From contig DCUV01000041.1 in NCBI GenBank assembly GCA_002328585.1, forward strand, positions 1 to 64,000: DNA of 64,000 bases. The letters are read 5' to 3'. This DNA comes from Spirochaetia bacterium UBA2205. Its GTDB lineage: Bacteria; Spirochaetota; UBA4802; UB4802. The notes under the pieces are model-generated. The model was not told the origin of the DNA, ran no database searches, and saw only the letters and a list, made by a program, of their open reading frames with translations. Made by a program: the position numbers and the translations under genes. Below, one piece after another: positions 7,784 through 16,267 of this stretch. The stretch's first letter is position 1. Each line of letters opens with the position of its first letter.

Positions 7784-9061
7784 ATGAAGGTGCGATGCGG
7801 GCTTATTGGTTTTGGTACTGTGGGAAGTGGTGTTTATCATCTTTTAGAAAAACATCGGGGCGATATTTTAAAAAAAACAGAAATAGATATTGAGCTGGTA
7901 AAGATATGTGATGTTCGCAACATTGCTTCCATGGTTGCCATCCCGGTTACTGGCAAATGGGAAGACATCATATACGACACTTCCATTGATACGGTCATAG
8001 AGCTTATTGGTGGGACAGAACCTGCTAAATCTATTATTGTTTCAGCACTGAAGGCGGGTAAAAATGTTGTAACAGCAAACAAAAAGCTCTTAGCCGAAAA
8101 CGGCGATGAAATAATTGCAGCAAGCATGTCAGCAAAAGGGTCGCTGGCATTTGAGGCTGCCATTGGTGGCGGTATACCCTGTGTTGCGGCACTGCGCAAT
8201 GGGCTGGTTGGGAATTCAATACAGTCGGTAGTGGGTATACTGAATGGTACCACCAATTATATATTAACACGCATGTCAGAAGATGACATGACGTTTGCCG
8301 AGGCACTTGAATTGGCGCAGGATAAAGGGTATGCTGAGGCTGACCCCACCTTTGATATTGAAGGGTACGATGCAGCGCATAAGATTGTGTTACTATCGAT
8401 GTTAGCCTATAATGTTGGTGTTTCCATGAAGTCGGTTTATGTTGAAGGAATTACCAATATCACTGCTCTTGACATTACGTATGCTCATGAGATGGGATAT
8501 ACCATCAAACTTCTGGGTGTTAGCCGTATGGTTGATGGCAAGCTTGACATACGATTGCAGCCGGTGATGATTCCGCTTACTAACCCGCTGGCTTCGGTGC
8601 GCAATGAATTTAATGCTATCATGTATCACGGTGATATGACCGGCCCGGTGACGTTGTATGGCAAAGGCGCCGGAAGCTTCCCTACAGCGTCTGCGGTGGT
8701 AAGTGATATTGTTTCTATTGCTCAGAAGCAGCATGGTGGTAAGGATTGTATATATATTGAAAAGGATTCAGAATATATATCACCTGAATACAGGATGCTT
8801 AGATATTATATACGATTGCATTCTGAGGATAGGGCAGGCATACTTTCAAAGATAGCCGGTGTGCTGGGAGGGTATAATATTTCAATTGCTTCGGTAATAC
8901 AGAAGGAGGCAATTACTGAATATGTTCCTATTGTCATCACAACGCATAGAGCAAATGAAGCAGGAATGCGAAAGGCAAAAAACGAGATTGAACGGTTTAG
9001 TTTTGTTAATGGTCATGTGATGATTATTCCAATAGAAGATTTTGATAATACAGGTGAATAG
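7784..9061 (+). CDS. hom: Homoserine dehydrogenase
   Basis: 425 residues. It reduces aspartate semialdehyde to homoserine with NAD(P)H, in threonine and methionine synthesis. Nucleotide-binding loop GFGTVGSG at residues 8-15, the catalytic region GILNGTTNYILTRM, and the substrate-site helix EADPTFDIEGYDAAHK are present. A C-terminal ACT domain (YYIRLHSEDRAGILSKIAGV) suggests allosteric feedback, typically by threonine. Threonine synthase starts two bases after the stop, so they form a hom-thrC operon. A weak TTGACA at 7722 may belong to its promoter. No threonine attenuator was seen. Confidence 0.95.
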   Translation: MKVRCGLIGFGTVGSGVYHLLEKHRGDILKKTEIDIELVKICDVRNIASMVAIPVTGKWEDIIYDTSIDTVIELIGGTEPAKSIIVSALKAGKNVVTANKKLLAENGDEIIAASMSAKGSLAFEAAIGGGIPCVAALRNGLVGNSIQSVVGILNGTTNYILTRMSEDDMTFAEALELAQDKGYAEADPTFDIEGYDAAHKIVLLSMLAYNVGVSMKSVYVEGITNITALDITYAHEMGYTIKLLGVSRMVDGKLDIRLQPVMIPLTNPLASVRNEFNAIMYHGDMTGPVTLYGKGAGSFPTASAVVSDIVSIAQKQHGGKDCIYIEKDSEYISPEYRMLRYYIRLHSEDRAGILSKIAGVLGGYNISIASVIQKEAITEYVPIVITTHRANEAGMRKAKNEIERFSFVNGHVMIIPIEDFDNTGE

Positions 9062-9063
9062 CT

Positions 9064-10422
9064 ATGGGGGGCGACAGTAACTATAGAGCAGTTTTCCGCT
9101 GCATAGCTGGTTGCAGCGAAGAGTATCCATTAGATGAGGTAGTATACAGGTGCAAAAAGTGTGGCGGACTGTTAGAGGTTTATCATGATGTAGACCGTTT
9201 ACGGGAACTATCGCCAAAAAAATGGAAAGAGCTTTTTAATAGCCGTGTTGGCACCACTAAATGGCCATACGGGAGCGGCGTCTGGAGCAAAAAGGAATGG
9301 GTGTGTCCTGAGGTTGACAATGAAAACATTGTTTCCATGTTTGAAGGTAACACAAATTTATTCTGGGCTAAACGCTTTGGTGCTATGATTGGCATGAATG
9401 ATCTATGGATAAAGATGTGCGGCAACAGCCATACCGGTTCATTTAAGGATTTAGGGATGACGGTGCTGGTATCCATGGTTAATGAAATGATCATGCGGGG
9501 GAAGCCAATTAAAGCGGTTGCATGCGCTTCAACCGGTGACACATCAGCAGCATTGGCAGCATACTGTGCTTATGCTGGAATTCCATCAATTGTCTTTTTG
9601 CCACGGAACAAAATTTCTACCGCTCAACTGGTGCAGCCCATGAGTAATGGCTCTATTGTCATGTCGCTTGATACTGACTTTGATGGTTGCATGAGGATTG
9701 TGCAGGAAATAACAAAGGACAATACCATCTATCTGGCTAATTCTATGAATTCGTTGCGTATAGAAGGGCAGAAGTCAATCTCGGTTGAAATTGTTCAGCA
9801 GTTTGACTGGGAGGTGCCCGATGTTATCATTATTCCTGGAGGCAACCTTGGTAATGTTTCTGCTCTTGGGAACGGTTTTGACATGATGTTGCAGTTAGGA
9901 CTTATAACAAAAAAACCGCGTATTGTGCTTGCACAGGCGCAAAATGCTAATCCATTGTATGTAGCATACCGTAATGGTTTTAAGGAATTTAAGCCAATTA
10001 CTCCGCAAAAGACACTGGCGTCTGCAATTCAGATTGGTGACCCCGTTTCGGTTATAAAGGCTATTAAAGCATTACAGCAGTTTGATGGCATTGTGGAGCA
10101 GGCATCAGAGGATGAGCTTTCCAATGCTGCTGCTTTAGCTGACAGAACAGGCATGTATAGCTGTCCTCATACAGGCGTTGCATTAGCTGTGTTGCTTAAG
10201 CTTGTTGAAAAACAGGTTATATCAAAGACCGACAAAACTGTGGTGATATCAACTGCACATGGATTGAAGTTCAGCGAATTCAAGGTTGGATATCATCAGG
10301 GAACCCTGCCTGATGTGAAGAGCAACTATGCTAACAAGCCTATAGAATTAGAAGCCAATGCAGATAGGGTGCGTGAGGTACTATTCAATGAATTACAAAG
10401 GCGGAGCACCGTAGCCTATTAA
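9064..10422 (+). CDS. thrC: Threonine synthase
   Basis: 452 residues. PLP enzyme that converts O-phosphohomoserine to threonine. The N-terminus has a zinc-ribbon-like pair (Cys13, Cys17 and YRCKKCGG with Cys30/Cys33). The PLP lysine is in HTGSFKDLG (Lys128), the phosphate-binding loop is IIPGGNLGN, and ACASTGDTSAALAAYCA matches the family. It is of the longer threonine-synthase type with an N-terminal Cys module. Follows hom after two bases; translational coupling is likely. Confidence 0.94.
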   Translation: MGGDSNYRAVFRCIAGCSEEYPLDEVVYRCKKCGGLLEVYHDVDRLRELSPKKWKELFNSRVGTTKWPYGSGVWSKKEWVCPEVDNENIVSMFEGNTNLFWAKRFGAMIGMNDLWIKMCGNSHTGSFKDLGMTVLVSMVNEMIMRGKPIKAVACASTGDTSAALAAYCAYAGIPSIVFLPRNKISTAQLVQPMSNGSIVMSLDTDFDGCMRIVQEITKDNTIYLANSMNSLRIEGQKSISVEIVQQFDWEVPDVIIIPGGNLGNVSALGNGFDMMLQLGLITKKPRIVLAQAQNANPLYVAYRNGFKEFKPITPQKTLASAIQIGDPVSVIKAIKALQQFDGIVEQASEDELSNAAALADRTGMYSCPHTGVALAVLLKLVEKQVISKTDKTVVISTAHGLKFSEFKVGYHQGTLPDVKSNYANKPIELEANADRVREVLFNELQRRSTVAY

Positions 10423-10540
10423 AATGTAACTGGTCGTTTCATTGGTGTGCTTTGATTATTATTTTTAGACTAACTGTAGTATTGACATTAGCTATCAATA
10501 GAGCCATGATAGTTATTCAGCAAAGCAAAAACCGGCAATA

Positions 10541-10562
10541 ACATAGAATGATGGTTCTATGT
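10541..10562. terminator. Hairpin after hom-thrC
   Basis: ACATAGAA (10541-10548) pairs with TTCTATGT (10555-10562) around a six-base loop, about 120 bases after thrC. There is no strong T run after it, so it may be a weak terminator or a leader element of the next gene. Confidence 0.35.
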
Positions 10563-10646
10563 ATGTTTAAGTAAAGAGGATTATCCAGAAGTGTAAACCT
10601 ATGGACTTGTCCCAGCGATACCATTTGTATGTACAGGATAGTTACT

Positions 10647-11306
10647 ATGCAAATTACAGAGCATGTATATCAGGTTGGTGGTTCAACATTAAGTCATCCT
10701 TCTGATGCGGCAATATACTGTGTTACTGATGGGAAGGTTACAGCACTCATTGATGCAGGGACTGGCGATGGACATGACAGAGTTTTAAAAAATATCGCTA
10801 AAGAAAATATTGATGCATCAGCGATTCACTATCTTTTCCTGACCCATTGCCATTTTGATCATGTTGGTGGCGCGCATAAGCTGAGGGGCACATTCAACTG
10901 CAAGGTGGTGGCTCATCAATTAGATGCACAGTATATTGAGGCAGGCGATCAATATGTAACAGCGGCAAACTGGTATGGTAGTTTTCTTACTCCCTGTACA
11001 ATTGATATCAAGGTCAATGACAGTGAAAAGTCATTTGCTATTGGGAGCTTAACGCTGAACATGCATCACATCCCGGGTCATTCACCAGGTTCGGTGGCAT
11101 TAACTGTTGAATCAGAAGGCAAACTTGTACTTTTTGGACAGGATGTTCATGGTCCGCTAAATGATGTATTGAAATCAAACAGAGATGATTACATACAGTC
11201 GCTGGAATTTTTACTGTCGCTTGATGCAGATATTTTATGTGAGGGCCATTTTGGTGTTTACTTTGGCAAGGAAGAGGTAAAGAATTTTATAGAGTCATTT
11301 TTATAA
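10647..11306 (+). CDS. Metallo-beta-lactamase-fold hydrolase
   Basis: 219 residues, cytosolic. The family motif THCHFDHVGG supplies the first metal ligands; HIPGHSPGSVAL, GQDVHGP and CEGHFGVY supply the remaining His/Asp ligands, so a binuclear metal site is complete. Members include glyoxalase II, thioesterases and lactonases; the substrate cannot be read from sequence. AGGA at 10634-10637 supports ATG 10647 rather than ATG 10629. It stands alone after hom-thrC, with a possible promoter in the 224-base gap. Confidence 0.85.
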   Translation: MQITEHVYQVGGSTLSHPSDAAIYCVTDGKVTALIDAGTGDGHDRVLKNIAKENIDASAIHYLFLTHCHFDHVGGAHKLRGTFNCKVVAHQLDAQYIEAGDQYVTAANWYGSFLTPCTIDIKVNDSEKSFAIGSLTLNMHHIPGHSPGSVALTVESEGKLVLFGQDVHGPLNDVLKSNRDDYIQSLEFLLSLDADILCEGHFGVYFGKEEVKNFIESFL

Positions 11307-11436
11307 TTGGCAGATAGTTTTTACATAGTATTATACAATGTGAAAATAATTTTTTTTGCATCAAGCATATCTTTAAAATACAGATATGCCATGATACTGT
11401 ATGTTTAATAACAGACTAAATGATTAATATTAATTT

Positions 11437-11919
11437 TTATTGGGTGAGTGGTTGTCCAAGCATCTCCGGCGGTGGTCCCCAGTAGAATTTGAGGCAATGG
11501 ATGCCTTTTACCCGGTAAAAGTTGAATGAATACGACCTGTTCTCATAATAACTAAGATAGTTATCGGTCTTTATCTTTTCTATCTGCTTGCTGAAATATT
11601 CAAAAAATTCAAAAAGCACATTATCAACACAATACGCAATAATATTGGCAAGCGACATCTTCCAGAGCTTCTTCACATCGAGAAAAAACTCATACTCCGA
11701 CTGATACAGCTCCAGATGCACCCTTTTCCATGGATTATCAGCGTCCCGTTTTCTGTACGATATGCGTTTAAAGGCAACTTCCTTCTTTTTTTCATGTTTT
11801 GCCGCATACATGATGCAGTAAACAACAAACGTTCGTAGTGGTATATCCAGTTTTTCACAGTATTGTGAAAGGAGTGCCCTATGCTCTACTGAAATACAGG
11901 TTGTGGTTTCAAAATCCAT
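11437..11919 (-). CDS. Hypothetical protein with two RHH-like halves
   Basis: 160 residues, GGAGGG ahead of ATG 11919. I do not recognise a family. Two similar segments, TTCISVEHRALLSQYCEKLD followed by a hydrophobic helix, and RVHLELYQSEYEFFLDVKKL followed by a hydrophobic helix, look like two ribbon-helix-helix style units (strand, helix, helix). The C-terminus is rich in Tyr and Trp. A DNA-binding or regulatory role is inference. It sits alone between an MBL hydrolase and the acyl-CoA dehydrogenase. Confidence 0.55.
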   Translation of the reverse strand: MDFETTTCISVEHRALLSQYCEKLDIPLRTFVVYCIMYAAKHEKKKEVAFKRISYRKRDADNPWKRVHLELYQSEYEFFLDVKKLWKMSLANIIAYCVDNVLFEFFEYFSKQIEKIKTDNYLSYYENRSYSFNFYRVKGIHCLKFYWGPPPEMLGQPLTQ

Positions 11920-12097
11920 TGTTTCCCTCCAGAGTATTTAAAAGTATAAAAATCTGTTTTTATGGTAAAGATACAATTCTATTGATATATATTTATAATA
12001 CTTCAAAAAATATGTAAACAATTTTTATAATAAATGAATATAAAATTATAAAATACAACATTATTAACAAAATGAGTAGGTCCTTATGTATTGTTTA

Positions 12098-12130
12098 AAC
12101 AAAAAAAGAGAGGATGTCACCACCCTCTCT
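12098..12130 (-). terminator. Rho-independent terminator of acyl-CoA dehydrogenase gene
   Basis: On the minus strand AGAGAGG (12130-12124) pairs with CCTCTCT (12113-12107), followed directly by a T run. It lies 24 bases past the acyl-CoA dehydrogenase stop. Confidence 0.85.
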
Positions 12131-12154
12131 CGTTATTGTAATGGTCAATACTGT

Positions 12155-14026
12155 TTACTCTAATACAGTACCAGTAAAGATATCTTTACTGGCTTTAATG
12201 ATCGCAGTTTCATTAAATAGTATCGCATCAATTTTGCCAAAAAATTTAGGAAATTCTGCTCCTAAATAAAACTGTGAAGATAAAACTTTGCCTGAATAGT
12301 ATGCTGCTTCTTCGTTTTCTGATAAAAACGCATCTCTTTCTTCTCCTTTCTTTTCGCCAACAAACTCTTTCATCTTTGGAATAGTAAGAGTCATGGTCCA
12401 CAGATGTAGCCACGCTAATGTTAGCATAAACATAGCCTGCTGTACTGGCGTGCATGCTGCAAAGATATGTAAAAACTTACCTGAAGCCATCTGATCTTTA
12501 AGCATCAAAATTACCTCATCCATCTTTTGCATGCCGTTTTCAACAAGGTTAATGTATTTTTCTTCAACAATTCCCTTTGCATTTGCAATTGCTTCTGACA
12601 TTCTTTTCTTCATGATAGTATAATTGTACTGTTCAGGATTCATCAGTATCTTCCGCATTGTTAAATCCATTGACTGGATGCCATTAGTCCCTTCGTATAT
12701 CTGAGTAATTTTTGCATCACGCATATATTGTTCAACTGGATAATCAGATATGTATCCATAGCCGCCATATACCTGTATGGCTTCAGAAGTTATAAGCACT
12801 GCCGAATCAGTGCAGCCTGCTTTTGCAATGGGAATGAGTATCTCAACTATAGCCTGTGCCTCCTTTTTTGCCTCACCGTCTAATACTTCAATTAAGGTTG
12901 CATTATGAGCCAGATAGTAATTGAGCATACGCATCCCTTCCACATAACCTTTCATCCATAACAACATTCGTTTCACATCAGGATGTTCAATGATGGCTAC
13001 CTTTTGTGCATCAGGATTAAGCATCTGGGTAACATGAACTCCCTGAATGCGGTTGCGTGCATACGTCACTGCATGCATATATGCAGTAGACGATAGCGCC
13101 AGCCCCTGACAGGCTACGCCAAGTCGGGCTTCATTCATCATGTGAAACATGATCTTCATCCCTTTGCGGGGCTGTCCTAACAGATATCCAGCGCATGCAC
13201 CATTATCACCAAAATTGAGCGAACAGGTTGCCGAACCGTGTATACCCATCTTGTGTTCTATGCCGGAACATACCACATCATTTAATTTACCTATACTACC
13301 GTCATGATTAATCCTGTATTTGGGAACAATAAATATAGAGATACCCTTTGTACCAGGAGGATCACCTTCAATACGTGCCAATACCGGATGAATAATGTTT
13401 TCATAAAAGTCATTATCACCTGAGGTGATGAATATCTTCTGTCCCTGTATAAGGTAAGTGCCGTCAGGTTGTGGTATGGCTTTAGTTTTTAGATTTCCAA
13501 CATCCGAGCCTGCCTCAGGTTCGGTCAGGCACATGGTGCCGCCCCACTGTCCGCTCAGCATTTTTTCTAAGTACAGCTTTTTTTGTTCGTCAGTGCCAAA
13601 ATTTTCAATGAGTGCTGCTGCGCCATGTGATAATCCGGGATAGGTAGTAAACGATAGACTTGCTGACGTAAATATCTCGTTTACAGCGATAGCAATAGCT
13701 CCTGGCATACCCATCCCCCCAATTTCAGGGTCTTCGATCATGCCAACAAAACCAGCTTCATTATATTTTCGTAACCCCCCTTTGTAACCTTCTGGAATTA
13801 TTACCTTTTTTGTGTCAGGATCATAGCGTACACCTATTTTGTCTGCTTCCTTATTTACTGAATAAACCTCTTCTGCTGCCATCTTTAAAGCTAAATCAAT
13901 TGTAGCTTCATACATGTCTTTATCATGCTCAGCAAACTTTGAAAATTGTTGCAGCTTATCTGCTTCAAGCACTTCAAATAAAACAAAATATACATCTCGA
14001 TGATCTACCAGTGGATTGCGCATCAT
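12155..14026 (-). CDS. Acyl-CoA dehydrogenase with C-terminal extension
   Basis: 623 residues, longer than the ~380 of simple acyl-CoA dehydrogenases; matches the ~600-residue FAD enzymes with an extra C-terminal helical domain. Visible motifs: GTMCLTEPEAGSDVGNLKTK and FITSGDNDFYENIIHPV (flavin and substrate region), QVYGGYGYISDYPVEQYMRD, and QIYEGTNGIQSMDL with the usual catalytic Glu. It would make trans-2-enoyl-CoA and pass electrons to ETF, for which no genes are here. GGGAGG lies six bases from ATG 14026. Monocistronic, with its own terminator. Probable partner of the acyl-CoA synthetase and thiolase operons in beta-oxidation. Confidence 0.92.
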   Translation of the reverse strand: MMRNPLVDHRDVYFVLFEVLEADKLQQFSKFAEHDKDMYEATIDLALKMAAEEVYSVNKEADKIGVRYDPDTKKVIIPEGYKGGLRKYNEAGFVGMIEDPEIGGMGMPGAIAIAVNEIFTSASLSFTTYPGLSHGAAALIENFGTDEQKKLYLEKMLSGQWGGTMCLTEPEAGSDVGNLKTKAIPQPDGTYLIQGQKIFITSGDNDFYENIIHPVLARIEGDPPGTKGISIFIVPKYRINHDGSIGKLNDVVCSGIEHKMGIHGSATCSLNFGDNGACAGYLLGQPRKGMKIMFHMMNEARLGVACQGLALSSTAYMHAVTYARNRIQGVHVTQMLNPDAQKVAIIEHPDVKRMLLWMKGYVEGMRMLNYYLAHNATLIEVLDGEAKKEAQAIVEILIPIAKAGCTDSAVLITSEAIQVYGGYGYISDYPVEQYMRDAKITQIYEGTNGIQSMDLTMRKILMNPEQYNYTIMKKRMSEAIANAKGIVEEKYINLVENGMQKMDEVILMLKDQMASGKFLHIFAACTPVQQAMFMLTLAWLHLWTMTLTIPKMKEFVGEKKGEERDAFLSENEEAAYYSGKVLSSQFYLGAEFPKFFGKIDAILFNETAIIKASKDIFTGTVLE

Positions 14027-14290
14027 AACAAACCTCCCATATTATAAATAGAGTATAGCAAAAATAATATTTTATTACTGTATTAATGACATACATAATA
14101 TATAATTTCATGGTGTCAATTGTATTATTTGGATAAAAGAAAAGCTTGGCGATAGTTCCTCTCATGATTTTTTGTTGATTGGTAGACAGTTTTACCTGTA
14201 TGGTTATTCATAGTATAGGATAGTATAGAGAAGAGGCTATTATGTATCCATTTGAAGAAGCTGGCAAAATAGTGATATTGGGAAACTACC

Positions 14291-14761
14291 ATGAACAATA
14301 ATGACAATAATCCTGAATTTTATATGACTATCGCCCTTGAGGAAGCTCAAAAAGCACACGATGAAGGTGAAATACCTGTTGGGGTGGCGATAGTTTATAA
14401 AGATTGTGTCATTGCCACTGCACATAACACAACGCGGCAATGCTCTGACCCCACTGCACATGCTGAATTAATTGCCATTAAGCAGGCTGCCATGGTATTG
14501 AAAAACGAACGGTTAAACGGCTGTCGCATGTATGTAACCAAAGAGCCATGTGCGATGTGTGCCGGTGCCATTGTTCATGCACGTATTGAGAAACTTTATA
14601 TTGGTGTTAAGGATAAACGTTTTGGTGCATGCGGAACGGTTCTTAACGTATGTGGCAATGATGTGCTTAATCACAAACCGCAGATTATTTTTGGGATACT
14701 GGAAGAAGAGTGCAAAAATTTGCTGAAGTCATTTTTTGAACAACTTCGTAAAAAGGGTTAA
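14291..14761 (+). CDS. tadA: tRNA-specific adenosine deaminase
   Basis: 156 residues. Zinc deaminase that converts A34 to inosine in tRNA-Arg(ACG). The zinc/catalytic motif is intact: H57-A-E59 in PTAHAELIAI and PCAMC (Cys87, Cys90). RFGACGTVLNVC, with the final FFEQLR segment, matches bacterial TadA rather than free-base deaminases. The start at 14291 has a weak upstream GGGAAA; an in-frame ATG at 14324 would remove only a variable N-terminus. Contains two copies of the dispersed octamer within 66 bases (14328 and 14386, opposite orientations). Confidence 0.93.
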   Translation: MNNNDNNPEFYMTIALEEAQKAHDEGEIPVGVAIVYKDCVIATAHNTTRQCSDPTAHAELIAIKQAAMVLKNERLNGCRMYVTKEPCAMCAGAIVHARIEKLYIGVKDKRFGACGTVLNVCGNDVLNHKPQIIFGILEEECKNLLKSFFEQLRKKG

Positions 14762-14810
14762 TGTTTATTAACCATTGCAAACACATTGATGTATCCAGAT
14801 ATAGTGATAT

Positions 14811-15803
14811 CTATGATTTTTGCTCCAGAGTTTCTTGAATAAGCTCATTGATGCGGATACGTGTTCCAATGCTCAGTCCATGACTTACCTGTATATGCAG
14901 ATCAGGATGATCGGGAACAGTTATGGCGCTGATTTTGTGCAGTATACGTTCCACAAGCGATTTCATATCAAAATAATTATCACAATTAATGATGGAAATA
15001 AAATTACCCCCGCCTGTTCTGAATGTCATGTCGTTTTCACGCAGGCTGGTTTTAAGTGTTCGTGATATATGTTTTATAACACGATCACCATCCCTGTGTC
15101 CAGCTACAGTATTAATTTCATTAAGACCTTTTATATCTATATTCAGTACCGCTATGACGTGGGTAGAGTCATCTCGTCGGATATGGGCTTCGTCTTTTGA
15201 CCATGATGCAATTATATCGCTGAGTTTTTTATTGTTGTAAAGTCCTGTTAGTGAATCTAGTGCTGTTAAGGTTGATGCTTTTTCATATAACAGTGAGTTG
15301 GCAAATGCTATAGCGCCAAAGTCTGCAATAGTTTGCAATATGATATAGTCATCAGAAGAAAAAATCCCACCGGTTGATTTGTTAATAAGCTCAATAACAC
15401 CATACATGGTGTCACGAAATATAAGAGGTACCGCCATAACAGATTTAGTAGAAAAACCGGTAATGCGGTCAATCCTATCACTAAATCGGGTATCAAGATT
15501 GGTGTTAGGAACAAAAACCGGTTTTTTTGTTTCTACCACATACCCTGCAACACCTTCGCCTTTTTGAAGACGAATATTTTTTATACTATCAAAATCAATA
15601 CCATGTGATATTACAAAGTACAGTTCCTCAGAATTAGGGTCATAGCGTAACAAGCTCCAGTTATCAGGTCCAAAAAAGATGTGGACTTCTTCCATGATGC
15701 CTTCCAGTATATGTTCTATCTCCAGAGAAGAAGTTATAAGCTTCCCGATGTTTGCATAGAGCTGTTTTATTTTAAAAAGTTGATCCATATCATTATTAGT
15801 CAT
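14811..15803 (-). CDS. GAF domain protein with degenerate GGDEF domain
   Basis: 330 residues: short N-terminal helix, GAF domain (~15-170, with GEGVAGYVVETKKPVFVPN and SVMAVPLIFRDTMYGVIELI), then a GGDEF fold (~180-320, with LDSLTGLYNNKKL and GHRDGD). The active-site signature reads R-T-G-G-G-N-F at 262-268 instead of R-Y-G-G-D/E-E-F: both acidic catalytic positions are Gly266 and Asn267. Diguanylate cyclase activity is therefore unlikely; a ligand-sensing or c-di-GMP/GTP-binding regulatory role is more plausible. No receiver or membrane segment. Monocistronic and convergent with tadA. Confidence 0.85.
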   Translation of the reverse strand: MTNNDMDQLFKIKQLYANIGKLITSSLEIEHILEGIMEEVHIFFGPDNWSLLRYDPNSEELYFVISHGIDFDSIKNIRLQKGEGVAGYVVETKKPVFVPNTNLDTRFSDRIDRITGFSTKSVMAVPLIFRDTMYGVIELINKSTGGIFSSDDYIILQTIADFGAIAFANSLLYEKASTLTALDSLTGLYNNKKLSDIIASWSKDEAHIRRDDSTHVIAVLNIDIKGLNEINTVAGHRDGDRVIKHISRTLKTSLRENDMTFRTGGGNFISIINCDNYFDMKSLVERILHKISAITVPDHPDLHIQVSHGLSIGTRIRINELIQETLEQKS

Positions 15804-16054
15804 ATTTCATATACCAATATAGTCAATAATTTAATACAAATTCTAAAAAAAATAATATGATCTTCCTGCAAAAAGGGTAGTTTAATGAACAATGTAAAAA
15901 ACATTAAGCAAGCATATAAATTAATGTACAAAAAGTCAAGACTATAGTACTGTTGTCATAAACCAGGCAAGGGCGGATATGGTTAAAGAAAATAGAACAC
16001 ACGAGATGCCAGACCTTTTTTCACGCAAGAATATATATGATGCCAGAGCCATGA

Positions 16055-16267
16055 AACAAGCGCTACGAGAAGAGCCGGGAAAAGGGATTGTATGAGGATG
16101 TATTGTGCAGGATAGATGAGGATATAGTTCCAGTTTTGTATTCCGAAGCGGTATCACGGCCTAACCTTCCAGTAAACATATACCTATCGCTTGAGATACT
16201 GAAGAAGATGTTTGGATTAAGTGACGAGGAATTATTTGACAGGTTTCATTGTGATGTATTATTTGTG
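16055..16267 (+). pseudogene. IS1182-like transposase N-terminal relic
   Basis: The open frame encodes YEKSREKGLYEDVLCRIDED, then VLYSEAVSRPNLPVNIYLSL and EILKKMFGLSDEELFDRFH. This is the conserved N-terminus of IS1182-type DDE transposases (R-P-x-x-P-V-N, then L-S-D-E-E-L). An in-frame TGA lies just upstream (16052-16054), the match stops near 16260, and no catalytic domain follows. The fragment ends exactly where the convergent phosphofructokinase gene ends. No clear terminal inverted repeats were found. Confidence 0.75.

Noticed and set aside
14756..14773. GGTTAAT/ATTAACC hairpin after tadA as a terminator
   Set aside because: Short AT-rich stem without a T tract; too weak to list.
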